DNA of 64,000 nt from Zobellella endophytica (GTDB lineage Bacteria; Pseudomonadota; Gammaproteobacteria; Enterobacterales; Aeromonadaceae), in assembly GCF_003012775.1 (NCBI RefSeq), contig NZ_PXYG01000001.1, forward strand, positions 682,001-746,000, read 5' to 3'. The first letter of the stretch is position 1; each line of letters starts with the position of its first letter. A program made the position numbers and the translations under genes. The notes under the pieces were generated by a model. It ran no database searches. It saw only the letters and a program-made list of their open reading frames with translations, and was not told where the DNA came from. This document shows, in pieces, positions 19,716-29,857 of the stretch.

Positions 19716-19936
19716 TGCGGCGACTGCGTTTTCGGTTGAGTATTTCCAAGGCGCAGCTGCTACGTTATTACCAGGGGCGGGTCGCGGCCCTGTCGGTCGA
19801 TACCGAGCAGGGGCTGCGCCTGCAATTGCCGCTGCATCATCTGCGCGGTTTCGTCGGCCACGATGGATTGAGCGGATATTTCGAAATCGAGCTGAATGAA
19901 CTGAACCAGCTGCAAGGGCTGCGCCGGATTTTTTGA
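19715..19936 (+). CDS. DUF2835 family protein
   Basis: Small basic/hydrophobic protein of 73 residues (RLSISKAQLLRYYQGRVAALSV...). It belongs to the DUF2835 family, whose members commonly sit directly downstream of pepN. There is no known function, no membrane segment and no catalytic motif. The start ATG overlaps the pepN stop (TGATG), so translation is probably coupled. A terminator follows 20 bases later. Confidence 0.8.
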   Translation: MRRLRFRLSISKAQLLRYYQGRVAALSVDTEQGLRLQLPLHHLRGFVGHDGLSGYFEIELNELNQLQGLRRIF

Positions 19937-19956
19937 TCATTCGCCGGCTGCATATA

Positions 19957-19982
19957 AAAAAGCCCGGTTTCCGGGCTTTTTC
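19957..19982 (+). terminator. terminator after pepN-DUF2835
   Basis: AGCCCGG/CCGGGCT stem with a 3-base loop followed by five T. It is preceded by six A, so it could also act on the minus strand. The remaining 270 bases to gdhB are AT-rich and presumably contain its promoter. I cannot point to one clear box pair. Confidence 0.85.
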
Positions 19983-20255
19983 CGTTATTTATTCAGCCAT
20001 TCAGGATGCTTAATAATTTGCCTGCCTAATTATTCAAATCGGCAATGAAACAATTCATTTACCTTTAGCATATTGTTTTGCATGAAGCTTTTATCGCCTT
20101 GTTTATATTCCACTCACAAGTGACCTGGTCGATATTTTGGGACCTTTTCTCACTGCTTTTCTCGCATTCCGTTAACCTCGCGCTTACACTGGGCGGGTCC
20201 CGTTGGGGCTACATTCTCCCCATGGTTATTGCCTGTATCCGAGGAACACTACGCC

Positions 20256-23200
20256 ATGACATTTAAAGACGCAGCGGCATCCGTTTTGCTTGAAAACGTC
20301 AACCAACTTGTAGAAAACAAATTTCCCGATCATCTTGCCGACCTGGTCAATACCTTTGTCGCCAAACTTTACGGCAGCATGACCCACGATGATCTGAATC
20401 ACCGTAATGACAGTGACCTTTATGGCGCGGCCATCAGCCTGTGGAACGCCTTCGAAACCCGCCCCGAGGAAACGCCCTATGTGCGGGTCTATAATCCCGA
20501 ACTGGCGCGTCACGGCTGGCAGTCGCCGCACACCATCGTTGAACTGGTCATCAAGGACGCCCCCTTCCTGGTGGACTCCATCCGCATGGCCCTGAGCCGG
20601 CTGGGGATCACCTCGCACCTGATGCTGCACCAGCCGATGCACCTGATCCGCGACAAGCAGGGCAAGCTGCAAAACATCCTAGGCAGCAACGACAAGCAAC
20701 AGCAAAACCGGGTTGAAACCGCCTTCCTCATCGAAATCGATCGCCAGCCTCAGGAAGCGGCGCGCGAGCGGCTGTGCGACGAGCTGCTGTCGGTGGTGGA
20801 AGAAGTGGCGCTGGCAGTGGGAGACTGGCAGCCGATGGTGGAAAAGCTCGACAGCATCATCAAGGCGCTGCCCAAGCAGACCACCGGCACCGATGCCGAC
20901 ATGTTGCAGGAAACCCTGTCGTTCCTGAGCTGGGTGGCCGATCACAATTTTACCCTGATGGGCTATCGCCGCTACAACGTGTCGGCCATCGAGGGCGACT
21001 ACGAGCTGCTCCCCGAGCCCGAGTCCGGGCTGGGCCTGATGCGCAAGGCCCTGCACAACGAGGGCCTCAAGCTCAGCAGCCTGACCGCCACCGCCCGCGA
21101 GGCGGCGCTTGGCAAGGACATCCTGGTGCTGACCAAGACCAACCACAAATCCCGGGTACACAGGCCCGCCTATATCGACTACATCGGCGTCAAGCGGTTC
21201 GATAAAAACGGCAAGGTCATCGGCGAGGACCGCTTCATCGGCCTCTACGCCTCCAGCATCTACAACACCAGCGCCATGCAGATCCCGCTGATCGGTGCCA
21301 AGCTCAAGCGGATCATCGATGCCTCCGGGCTGGAGCGGGGCTCCCACGCCTACAAGGCGCTGCTCAATATCCTGGAAACCTATCCGCGGGACGAGCTGAT
21401 CCAGGCCACCGAAAAGGAGTTGCTCGACATCGGCATGGGCGTGCTCGGCATGCAGGAGCGGGACATGACCCGGTTGTTCGTACGCCGGGATCTGTTCGGC
21501 CGCTTCTTTTCCTGCATGGTGTACGTCACCAAGGAGCGCTACAACACCGCCCTGCGGGAAAAGACCCAGCGCATTTTCCAGCGCTACTTCGGCTCCACCG
21601 AAGAGGTGGAATTCACCACCTATTTCTCCGAAGGCGTACTGGCCCGCACCCATTACCTGATCCGGGTGCAGAACAACTCGATGGATATTGACGTGAACGA
21701 AATCCAGGCAAACCTGATCGAAGCGGCCCGCAGCTGGGAAGACAAGCTGGAGAGCGCCCTGGCGTCGAGCTTCGGCGAAGCCGAAGGCAACCGGCTGAAA
21801 AACAAGTACCGCAACGCCTTCCCGCGCGCCTACGCCGAAGAAGTGATGCCCGGGTCGGCGGTGGCCGACATCGAGAAACTGGAAGCACTGAACGACGACA
21901 ACCGCCTGGGCATGCTGTTTTACCGCGCCCAGGAGGAAGAGCGAGACTCCAACCGGGTCCGGCTGAAGCTGTACCACAGGGCCGAACCCATCCACCTGTC
22001 CGATGTCTTGCCCATGCTGGAAAACATGGGGCTGCGGGTGATCGGTGAAACCCCCTATGAAATCGACTGCGCCGGGGAAACCTTCTGGATCCTCGATTTC
22101 TCCATGTTCTATACCGGCAAGCCGCTCGATCTGGACGCCAGCCAGGAGCGCTTCCAGAAAGCCTTCGCCCAGGTGTGGGCCAGCGAGCTGGAAAGCGACG
22201 GTTTCAACCGCCTGGTGCTGGCCGCCGGCCTGTCCGGCCGGGAAGTCAGCGTACTGCGGGCTTACGCCAAGTACATGCGCCAGACCGGGGTCAGCTTCAG
22301 CCAGAGCTATATCGAGGAAACCCTTTCCCGCTATCCGGAGCTGGCCGGGCTGCTGTTCACCCTGTTCCAGCGCCGGCTCTCGCCCAGGCTCAAACAGGAT
22401 CCCAAGCAGCTGCAGAAGCTGCACCAGCAGCTTATCGACGGGCTGGACAAGGTCGCCAACCTGGACGACGACCGTATCATCCGCCGCTACATGGAGATGA
22501 TTGAGGCGACCCAGCGCACCAACTTCTACCAGCTGGCCAACGACGGTGGCGACAAGCCCTATATCTCGTTCAAGATGGCGCCGGAGTCCATCAGCGAGAT
22601 GCCACTACCGTTGCCCAAGTTCGAGATCTTCGTGTATTCGCCGCGGGTCGAAGGGGTGCACCTGCGCTGGGGCAAGGTGGCACGGGGCGGCCTGCGCTGG
22701 TCCGACCGTCGCGAGGATTTTCGCACCGAGGTACTCGGCCTGGTGAAAGCCCAGCAGGTGAAGAATACCGTCATCGTACCGGTGGGTGCCAAGGGCGGCT
22801 TCGTGTGCAAGCAACTGCCGGTGGGCGACCGTGCCGCCTTCCTGAAGGAAGGGCAGGCCTGCTACCGCCTGTTTATCCGCGGTCTGCTGGACGTGACCGA
22901 CAACATCATCCAGGGTGAGGTAATACCGCCGAAGAGCGTGGTGCGCCACGACGAGGACGACTACTACCTGGTGGTGGCGGCGGACAAGGGCACCGCCACC
23001 TTCTCCGACATCGCCAACGAGATCAGCGCCGAATACGGCCACTGGCTGGGCGATGCCTTCGCTTCCGGCGGCTCGGTGGGTTACGATCACAAGAAAATGG
23101 GCATTACCGCCCGTGGTGCCTGGGAATCGGTCAAGCGCCACTTCCGCGAAATCGGCATCGACTGCCAGCAGAGCGACTTCACCTGTGTTGGCGTCGGCGA

Positions 23201-25091
23201 CATGGCCGGCGACGTGTTCGGCAACGGCATGCTGTTGTCACCCCACACCCGTCTGGTGGGCGCCTTCAACCATCTGCACATCTTTATCGATCCCGAGCCG
23301 GATGCGGCGAGCACCTTCAAGGAGCGGGAGCGGCTGTTCCACTTGCCCGGTTCAACCTGGGACGATTACGATGCCTCCCTGATCTCCGAAGGCGGCGGCC
23401 TTTTCCTGCGTTCGGCCAAGTCCATCAAGCTGAGCCCGCAGATGAAAAAACTGCTGGGTACCCAGAAGGCCAGCCTGACCCCGACCGAGGTGATCCGTCA
23501 CCTGCTGATGGCCGAGGTGGATCTGCTGTGGAACGGCGGCATCGGTACCTATGTGAAATCCCGCCGGGAAACCGACGCCGACGTGGGCGATCGCGCCAAC
23601 GACGCGGTGCGGGTGAACGGTGAAGACGTCCGTGCCCGGATAGTAGGCGAGGGCGGCAACCTGGGTTGCACCCAGCTCGGCCGAATCGAATATGCCGGCC
23701 ACGGCGGTCGCATCAACACCGACTTTACCGACAACGTGGGCGGGGTGGACTGCTCGGACAACGAGGTCAACATCAAGATCCTGCTTAATGCCCTGGTCGA
23801 CAAGGGAGAGCTGACCAAGAAACACCGGGACCAACTGTTGTACGACATGACCCAGGACGTGGCCGGCATCGTGCTGACCAACGCCTATCGTCAGTCCCAG
23901 ACCATCTCCATTACCGAGCACCGTGGTGCCAGCCCGCTCAAGGAGCATCAGCGCTTCATGCAGTGGCTGGAGCGGGAAGGTAAGCTCGATCGCAACCTGG
24001 AATACCTGCCGAACGATGAAGAGCTGGCCGAACGCATGGCCGCCGGCCGGGGGCTGACCCGTCCGGAGCTGGCGATCCTGGTGGCCTACGGCAAGATGGT
24101 GCTCAAGGATTTGCTCAACGTGCCCGAGCTGACCGACAACGCCTTCATCGCCCGGCTGTTACCAACCAGCATGCCGGCCCAGTTGGTGGAGCGGTTCGGC
24201 GAGGCGCTGATGGAGCACCCGCTGCGCGGCGAGATCATCGCCACCCGCCTGGCCAACATCATGGTCGACGACATGGGCTTCAACTTCGCCAACCGCATGC
24301 AGGACGAAACCGGCGCCAGCATGGGCGACATCGCCATCAGCTTCATCATCGCCCGGGAAGTGTTCGGCATGGATACGCTGTTGCGGGATATCGAGGCGCT
24401 GGACAACCAGATTCCGGCCGAAGCCCAGCTCGACATGTTCTACCAGGTCCGGCGCATGGTGCGCCGCGCCACTCGCTGGTTCCTGCGCAGCCGCAACCGT
24501 AACCTGGGGGTAGAGGAGACCATCGCCCAGTTCCAGCCGGCTTACGCCACCCTGACCGAACACCTCTACCAGGTAATGGTGGACGCGGAAGTGAGCGAGC
24601 ACCAGGCGGCGGTTACCCGCCTGGAAGAGCTGGGGGTTCCGTCGTCGGTGGCGCAACGGGTCGCCCACATGAGCAGCCTGTTCTCCGCCCTGGATCTGGC
24701 CCAGGTGGCCACCGAGCAGGAGCGGGACATCCGGGTGGTGGCCGAGCTGTATTTCCACCTCGGCGCCGAGCTGGAACTGCACTGGTTCCTCGATCAAATC
24801 AACCAGCAGGCGGTGGGCAACCACTGGCAGGCGCTGGCCCGGGCCGCCTTCCGGGAAGATCTCGACTACCAGCAGCGCAGCCTCACCTCGGTGGTGCTGA
24901 AAAACTGTAAAGCACAGGATGAATGCGCTAGTATGCTCGACCAGTGGCTTAATGAGCATGAGCAGCTGCTGAATCGCTGGCACCACCTGCTGGCCGATTT
25001 CAAAACGTCCGGCAGCCACGAGTTTGCAAAATTCTCGGTCGCCCTGCGCGAGCTGAACCTGCTCCATCTCAATTGTCTGAACGCCGTTTGA
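20256..25091 (+). CDS. gdhB: NAD-specific glutamate dehydrogenase, 180-kDa class
   Basis: Very large NAD-dependent glutamate dehydrogenase (about 1611 residues) that deaminates glutamate to 2-oxoglutarate, feeding amino-acid carbon into the TCA cycle. ATG 20256 is preferred over TTG 20229 because a GAGGAA site sits 9 bases before it. N-terminal ACT-like regulatory segments precede the catalytic domain (about residues 720-1200), which includes RGGLRWSDRREDFRTEVLGLVKAQQVKNTVIVPVGAKGGF and GVGDMAGDVFGNGML. A long C-terminal helical region follows. It is monocistronic, flanked by terminators. Confidence 0.95.
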   Translation: MTFKDAAASVLLENVNQLVENKFPDHLADLVNTFVAKLYGSMTHDDLNHRNDSDLYGAAISLWNAFETRPEETPYVRVYNPELARHGWQSPHTIVELVIKDAPFLVDSIRMALSRLGITSHLMLHQPMHLIRDKQGKLQNILGSNDKQQQNRVETAFLIEIDRQPQEAARERLCDELLSVVEEVALAVGDWQPMVEKLDSIIKALPKQTTGTDADMLQETLSFLSWVADHNFTLMGYRRYNVSAIEGDYELLPEPESGLGLMRKALHNEGLKLSSLTATAREAALGKDILVLTKTNHKSRVHRPAYIDYIGVKRFDKNGKVIGEDRFIGLYASSIYNTSAMQIPLIGAKLKRIIDASGLERGSHAYKALLNILETYPRDELIQATEKELLDIGMGVLGMQERDMTRLFVRRDLFGRFFSCMVYVTKERYNTALREKTQRIFQRYFGSTEEVEFTTYFSEGVLARTHYLIRVQNNSMDIDVNEIQANLIEAARSWEDKLESALASSFGEAEGNRLKNKYRNAFPRAYAEEVMPGSAVADIEKLEALNDDNRLGMLFYRAQEEERDSNRVRLKLYHRAEPIHLSDVLPMLENMGLRVIGETPYEIDCAGETFWILDFSMFYTGKPLDLDASQERFQKAFAQVWASELESDGFNRLVLAAGLSGREVSVLRAYAKYMRQTGVSFSQSYIEETLSRYPELAGLLFTLFQRRLSPRLKQDPKQLQKLHQQLIDGLDKVANLDDDRIIRRYMEMIEATQRTNFYQLANDGGDKPYISFKMAPESISEMPLPLPKFEIFVYSPRVEGVHLRWGKVARGGLRWSDRREDFRTEVLGLVKAQQVKNTVIVPVGAKGGFVCKQLPVGDRAAFLKEGQACYRLFIRGLLDVTDNIIQGEVIPPKSVVRHDEDDYYLVVAADKGTATFSDIANEISAEYGHWLGDAFASGGSVGYDHKKMGITARGAWESVKRHFREIGIDCQQSDFTCVGVGDMAGDVFGNGMLLSPHTRLVGAFNHLHIFIDPEPDAASTFKERERLFHLPGSTWDDYDASLISEGGGLFLRSAKSIKLSPQMKKLLGTQKASLTPTEVIRHLLMAEVDLLWNGGIGTYVKSRRETDADVGDRANDAVRVNGEDVRARIVGEGGNLGCTQLGRIEYAGHGGRINTDFTDNVGGVDCSDNEVNIKILLNALVDKGELTKKHRDQLLYDMTQDVAGIVLTNAYRQSQTISITEHRGASPLKEHQRFMQWLEREGKLDRNLEYLPNDEELAERMAAGRGLTRPELAILVAYGKMVLKDLLNVPELTDNAFIARLLPTSMPAQLVERFGEALMEHPLRGEIIATRLANIMVDDMGFNFANRMQDETGASMGDIAISFIIAREVFGMDTLLRDIEALDNQIPAEAQLDMFYQVRRMVRRATRWFLRSRNRNLGVEETIAQFQPAYATLTEHLYQVMVDAEVSEHQAAVTRLEELGVPSSVAQRVAHMSSLFSALDLAQVATEQERDIRVVAELYFHLGAELELHWFLDQINQQAVGNHWQALARAAFREDLDYQQRSLTSVVLKNCKAQDECASMLDQWLNEHEQLLNRWHHLLADFKTSGSHEFAKFSVALRELNLLHLNCLNAV

Positions 25092-25104
25092 CGGTGAACA
25101 ACGC

Positions 25105-25134
25105 AAAAGCCCCGGCCATGACCGGGGCTTTTTT
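25105..25134 (+). terminator. terminator after gdhB
   Basis: An 11-bp stem AAAAGCCCCGG/CCGGGGCTTTT with a 6-base loop and a T-run; it is symmetrical and probably works on both strands. pyrD starts 15 bases after it. Confidence 0.88.
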
Positions 25135-25148
25135 ATGAGGAACGATAC

Positions 25149-26156
25149 GTGTATTCACTGGCTAAATCCCTGCTTTTCCAATGCGATCCCGAGCACGCCC
25201 ACGAACTGACCATTCGTGGCCTGGCCAAGACCCAGCATACGCCGCTGGCCACCCTGTACCGCCGCCCGCTGATCCACAACCCGGTGCAGCTGATGGGGCT
25301 GACCTTCAGCAACCCGGTCGGCCTGGCGGCGGGCCTGGACAAGGACGGGGACTGTATCGATGCCTTTGCCGCCATGGGGTTTGGCTTTATCGAAATCGGC
25401 ACCGTGACGCCCAGGCCCCAGGCCGGCAATGACAAGCCCAGGCTGTTCCGGGTAAAACCGGCGGAAGGGATCATCAACCGCATGGGCTTTAATAACAAAG
25501 GCATCGACAACCTGATCGAAAACGTCAAGCAGTCGCGCTACCAGGGTATTCTCGGGATCAACATCGGCAAGAACAAAGACACGCCGATAGAGCATGGCAA
25601 GGACGATTATTTAATCTGCATGGAAAAATCCTATGCCCATGCCAGTTATATCACCGTCAACATCTCCTCACCCAATACCCCGGATCTGCGTTCGCTGCAA
25701 TATGGCGATGCACTCGATGATCTGTTGTCCGCGTTAAAACAGAAACAGCAGCAACTGGCGGAGCAGCAGGGCAAATATGTTCCCCTGGTGGTGAAAATAG
25801 CACCGGATCTTTCCCCCTCCGAAATAGAGCAAATTGCCGACAGCCTGATCCGGTTTAATATCGACGGGGTGATCGCCACCAACACCACCCTAGATCGGGA
25901 ATTGATCTTCGATCTGCCCCATGCCCACGAAGCCGGCGGCCTGAGCGGCAGGCCGGTGCAGGGAAAAAGCACCCTGGTTATCCGTGAACTGGCGGCCCGG
26001 CTCGATAACAAGGTGCCCATTATCGGGGTCGGCGGCATCGACTCGCTAACCGCGGCCCGGGAAAAAATGGCCGCCGGCGCCAGCCTGGTGCAGATTTATT
26101 CCGGTTTTATCTATCACGGTCCGGCCCTGATCCAGCGACTGGCAAAGCACATTTAA
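25149..26156 (+). CDS. pyrD: dihydroorotate dehydrogenase (quinone), class 2
   Basis: Membrane-associated FMN enzyme that oxidises dihydroorotate to orotate in pyrimidine synthesis and passes electrons to quinone. The 335-residue product starts at GTG 25149 behind ATGAGGA. The N-terminal helix pair is typical of class 2. The catalytic Ser is in [13 protein letters not shown], and the FMN-binding segments GVGGID and [10 protein letters not shown] are present. It is followed by zapC, as in E. coli. Confidence 0.96.
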   Translation: MYSLAKSLLFQCDPEHAHELTIRGLAKTQHTPLATLYRRPLIHNPVQLMGLTFSNPVGLAAGLDKDGDCIDAFAAMGFGFIEIGTVTPRPQAGNDKPRLFRVKPAEGIINRMGFNNKGIDNLIENVKQSRYQGILGINIGKNKDTPIEHGKDDYLICMEKSYAHASYITVNISSPNTPDLRSLQYGDALDDLLSALKQKQQQLAEQQGKYVPLVVKIAPDLSPSEIEQIADSLIRFNIDGVIATNTTLDRELIFDLPHAHEAGGLSGRPVQGKSTLVIRELAARLDNKVPIIGVGGIDSLTAAREKMAAGASLVQIYSGFIYHGPALIQRLAKHI

Positions 26157-26177
26157 TGGCTCAGGGTCAATAATAAT

Positions 26178-26221
26178 TTGCCCCCAACGTCAAAATAAAA
26201 TATAAGTTAAGGTGTTGGGGG
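26178..26221 (+). promoter_or_regulatory. candidate zapC promoter inside an inverted repeat
   Basis: TTGCCC (26178-26183), 17 bases, then TATAAG (26201-26206). The arms CCCCCAAC (26181-26188) and GTTGGGGG (26214-26221) form a perfect 8-bp inverted repeat that brackets the -10 region. It could be an operator, or a leader hairpin if transcription starts earlier. No T-run follows, so it is not a simple terminator. Confidence 0.45.
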
Positions 26222-26254
26222 ACAAACTCTTTTCATTCACAAGGCGTGATCTGG

Positions 26255-26791
26255 ATGCTGCTACAACCAAACGATAGTTGGCGCTGGTTTCTCGGAGAAG
26301 AACGGCGCCTGATGCTGGATTTGGGTGAAGAAATGATCTTCGCCACTCCTTACCCACAAAAACAGCTGGTATGCACCGACGGCCTGGCCCAGGCATTTTC
26401 GGTTGAGGATACCGGCCTGTATTACACTTTTCTCGACAAGCTCGGGATGATGACCGCCCCGGCGCAACGGGTACAGGCAGCACTGAACGGCATTGCCGTG
26501 GCGCGTTTTTATAAGCCGCTGATGCCGCAAAGCTGGTTCTTCGAACCACAGGCCGACTATCACCAGCCACAGTTGGGCGAGTTGATCGGGCTGGATACGC
26601 CGGCCGGCCGCCTGACCATGATGGTGGTGGAGGCCTCGGCTTCCGCGTCGGTGTGTATTTCATTGTCGGCCGGGGTCGAGCTCGGCGAGACCAAGGTGCT
26701 GCCCGCCTTCGGGGCCATCAAGGTGATGAACGACAGGCTGATCAGCCTGGAGGCCGAGGCACGGGAAATGGAAATAAGAAGGGTAGGCTAG
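26255..26791 (+). CDS. zapC: cell division protein ZapC
   Basis: FtsZ-associated protein that promotes Z-ring bundling, 178 residues. The N-terminus MLLQPNDSWRWFLGEERRLMLDLGEEM parallels E. coli ZapC, and the block RFYKPLMPQSWFF and the segment AIKVMNDRL are also shared. I use ATG 26255: the AAGG ribosome site at 26241-26244 gives normal spacing, while the GTG at 26246 would be too close. It lies directly after pyrD, the conserved position. Confidence 0.87.
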   Translation: MLLQPNDSWRWFLGEERRLMLDLGEEMIFATPYPQKQLVCTDGLAQAFSVEDTGLYYTFLDKLGMMTAPAQRVQAALNGIAVARFYKPLMPQSWFFEPQADYHQPQLGELIGLDTPAGRLTMMVVEASASASVCISLSAGVELGETKVLPAFGAIKVMNDRLISLEAEAREMEIRRVG

Positions 26792-26869
26792 GGCCTGCTC
26801 ACGCGGGATCAATCTACTTTCTGATGTAGATGGGGAATGATGCGACCGAAGAGGAGGGTGGCGTTAAAT

Positions 26870-26946
<77 letters not shown>

Positions 26947-26995
26947 TCCGGTATTTAACGTCTTCATCTGATTGAGTGCCGAATTAACATCAAGT

Positions 26996-27072
<77 letters not shown>

Positions 27073-27122
27073 TCCGATACTTAATGTCTTACATCTGCTG
27101 GTGTGCCATCAGGATATCAGGT

Positions 27123-27199
<77 letters not shown>

Positions 27200-27257
27200 T
27201 CCGATACCTAACACACTAACAAATTGTATCACTGCACTTTTTTACTGCTTTCCGAGT

Positions 27258-27334
<77 letters not shown>

Positions 27335-27348
27335 TCCTCAGGCTGCGT

Positions 27349-27377
27349 ATACTAGTGATCTGCATCACTGAACGCAA
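27349..27377 (-). promoter_or_regulatory. promoter of the tRNA-fMet cluster
   Basis: On the minus strand, TTGCGT (27377-27372) and TAGTAT (27354-27349) are 17 bases apart. A GC-rich stretch (ACGCAGCC) follows the -10, the discriminator type seen at stable-RNA promoters under stringent control. Confidence 0.6.
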
Positions 27378-27516
27378 GGGCTTTACCAAAACTTTATTTC
27401 ATCTGCGTAATAATGCTGCTATGTGGTTATCTTCCGCGCAACGCCCCTGGCAATTTCTACAGCCCCTGCGCGCTTTGGGGTATAATGCCGCCTTCTTTGA
27501 TCAAACAAGCCTGATT

Positions 27517-29625
27517 ATGCTGCCGTTTTTTGCTACCTGCCCCAAGGGCCTCGAATCCTTACTCACCGACGAACTGCACAACCTGGGAGCCACCGAGCTG
27601 CAGGAGACCGTGGCCGGCGTGGCCTTCAAGGGCGAACTGGCCACCGCCTATCGTGCCTGTATGTGGTCCCGGCTGGCCTCACGCATCATGCTGCAACTGG
27701 CGGACTTCACCATGCGCGACGACATGGACCTCTACCTGGGCGCGGCCAATATCGAGTGGGAGCGGCATATCCAGGAGGGACAGACCTTCGCGGTAGACTT
27801 TTCCGGCGGCAATAATGCCATCACCAACACCCAGTACGGTGCGCTCAAGATCAAGGATGCCATCGTCGACCGGCTGAGCAAGCGTCGGGGCGAACGGCCG
27901 AGCGTCGATAAGCGCGCGCCCGACATCCGCATCCTGGCCCACCTCAAGCGCAACCAGCTCAGCATCACCCTGGACCTGTCCGGACCGGCCCTGCATCAGC
28001 GCGGCTACCGCCAGCAGGCGGGGGAGGCGCCGCTGAAGGAAAACCTGGCTGCCGCCATCCTGCTGCGCAGTGGTTGGGATAAAGGCTCGCCCCTGGTCGA
28101 TCCCATGTGCGGCTCCGGCACGCTATTGATAGAAGCGGCGCTGATGGCCGCCGATCAGGCGCCGGGGCTGCTGCGCCCGCGTTTCGGCTTTATGGCCTGG
28201 TCCGGCCATGACGCGGGTCTGTGGCAAAGCGTGAAGGCCGAAGCCACGGTGCGTGCCACCCGCGGCCTCAAGCAGGCCGAACCGGTGCTGTTCGGTTTCG
28301 ATCAGGACCAGCGGGTACTGGCCTTCGCTCGGGACAATGCCGAGGCGGCCGGGGTGGCGCACCTGGTGCAATTCCGGGAAGGGACGGTCGGCAGCCTGGA
28401 AAACCCCGGCGGGCAGGCCGGCTGGCTGATCTCCAACCCACCCTATGGCGAGCGCCTGAGCGACTTTCCCTCTCTGCTCGGTTTGCACCAGTTGCTGGGC
28501 GAAAAGCTGCGGGCCGAGTTCAAAGGCTGGCAGGTCAGCCTGATCTCCAGCTCCCCCGAGCTGCTCAGTTGCCTGCGGCTGCGCCACGAGAAAAGCTATC
28601 GCCTGTTCAACGGCGCCCTGGCCTGCGAATTGCGCAACTACCGCATTGCCGAGGATGCCAGGGCCGCCCGACCGGTGGCGGAAGACTTCGCCAACCGTCT
28701 GGCCAAGAACGTCAAGGCGCTGGAAAAGTGGGCCAGGAGTGAGCAGATCGACTGTTACCGCCTCTACGACGCCGACCTGCCCGAGTACAACGCCGCTATC
28801 GACCGGTACCGGGATCACCTGGTGATCCAGGAATATGCCGCGCCCAAGACCATTCCCGAACACAAGGCCCGGGCCCGCTTTTTCGATCTGGTGCAGACCG
28901 CCATGGCGGTGACCGGCGTGCCCGGCGACAAAGTCGTGCTCAAGGTCCGGGCCCGGCAAAAGGGCAAGGAGCAATACGAAAAGCTGGATCGGCGCGAGCA
29001 GTGGATGGAAGTGCAGGAGCACGATGCCTGCCTGCTGGTCAACCTGTACGATTACCTGGACACCGGTCTCTTTCTGGATCACCGGCCCATCCGCAAGCGC
29101 CTGGGTGAGCTGGCCCGGGGCAAGGACGTGCTCAATCTGTTCGCCTATACCGGCACCGCCACCGTGCACGCCGGCCTGGGCGGCGCCAGGTCCACTACCA
29201 CGGTGGACATGTCCAGGACCTACCTGGCCTGGGCCGAGCGCAACATGCAACTCAATGGCCTGCGCGGGCGGGAGCACCAGTTCATCCAGGCCGACTGCCT
29301 GAGCTGGTTGACGAAATCCGGCGGCGATTATGACCTCATCTTCGTCGATCCGCCGACCTTCTCCAACTCCAAACGGATGGAGGACAGCTTCGACGTGCAG
29401 CGCGATCATATCGAGCTGCTGCACCTGCTGAGCAAGCGGTTGCGCCCCGGCGGCCTGCTGATCTTCTCCAACAACAAGCGCAATTTCAAAATGGACATGG
29501 ACGCCCTGGTCGAACTGGGGCTGAACGCCACCAATATCAGCAAGGACACGCTGCCCAGGGACTTTGCCCGCAACCCGCAGATCCACAACTGCTGGGAAGT
29601 CCGTTGGAGCCGGCCCCATGAGTAA
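27517..29625 (+). CDS. rlmKL: bifunctional 23S rRNA G2445-N2 / G2069-N7 methyltransferase
   Basis: Two-domain rRNA methyltransferase of 702 residues. ATG 27517 (MLPFFATCPKGLESLL) matches the E. coli RlmL start; the frame extends further upstream into the tRNA region and that part is spurious. The N-terminal THUMP domain is followed by the RlmL methyltransferase with SNPPYGERL. The C-terminal RlmK domain has FAYTGTATVHA and VDPPTFSNSK. It overlaps the next gene by 8 bases, and uup follows as in E. coli. Confidence 0.95.
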   Translation: MLPFFATCPKGLESLLTDELHNLGATELQETVAGVAFKGELATAYRACMWSRLASRIMLQLADFTMRDDMDLYLGAANIEWERHIQEGQTFAVDFSGGNNAITNTQYGALKIKDAIVDRLSKRRGERPSVDKRAPDIRILAHLKRNQLSITLDLSGPALHQRGYRQQAGEAPLKENLAAAILLRSGWDKGSPLVDPMCGSGTLLIEAALMAADQAPGLLRPRFGFMAWSGHDAGLWQSVKAEATVRATRGLKQAEPVLFGFDQDQRVLAFARDNAEAAGVAHLVQFREGTVGSLENPGGQAGWLISNPPYGERLSDFPSLLGLHQLLGEKLRAEFKGWQVSLISSSPELLSCLRLRHEKSYRLFNGALACELRNYRIAEDARAARPVAEDFANRLAKNVKALEKWARSEQIDCYRLYDADLPEYNAAIDRYRDHLVIQEYAAPKTIPEHKARARFFDLVQTAMAVTGVPGDKVVLKVRARQKGKEQYEKLDRREQWMEVQEHDACLLVNLYDYLDTGLFLDHRPIRKRLGELARGKDVLNLFAYTGTATVHAGLGGARSTTTVDMSRTYLAWAERNMQLNGLRGREHQFIQADCLSWLTKSGGDYDLIFVDPPTFSNSKRMEDSFDVQRDHIELLHLLSKRLRPGGLLIFSNNKRNFKMDMDALVELGLNATNISKDTLPRDFARNPQIHNCWEVRWSRPHE

Positions 29626-29857
29626 CAAGATGACGCTGTTTTCCACCGACGGCTGCCACCTGTGCGAGCAGGCCTGGTCCCTGCTGGAGCAGACCGGCCT
29701 GGCAGACGGTACCGAGCAGAAAGACATCATAGACGACGAGCAGTGGCTGGCCGCCTATTCAGTCCGTATTCCGGTATTGCGCCGGCAAGACGGCGCCGAG
29801 CTGGACTGGCCCTTTACCGCTGCCGACCTTATTGAATTTAGCCGAGTAGAATCATGA
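29618..29857 (+). CDS. glutaredoxin-like protein (DUF836 type)
   Basis: Thioredoxin-fold protein of 79 residues with the redox motif CHLC near its N-terminus (MTLFSTDGCHLCEQAW) and the cis-Pro in VRIPVLRR. This matches the short glutaredoxin-like (DUF836) family often found between rlmKL and uup. It starts inside the rlmKL 3' end, and its stop overlaps uup (ATGA), so the three genes form one translationally coupled unit. The substrate is unknown. Confidence 0.85.
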   Translation: MSNKMTLFSTDGCHLCEQAWSLLEQTGLADGTEQKDIIDDEQWLAAYSVRIPVLRRQDGAELDWPFTAADLIEFSRVES

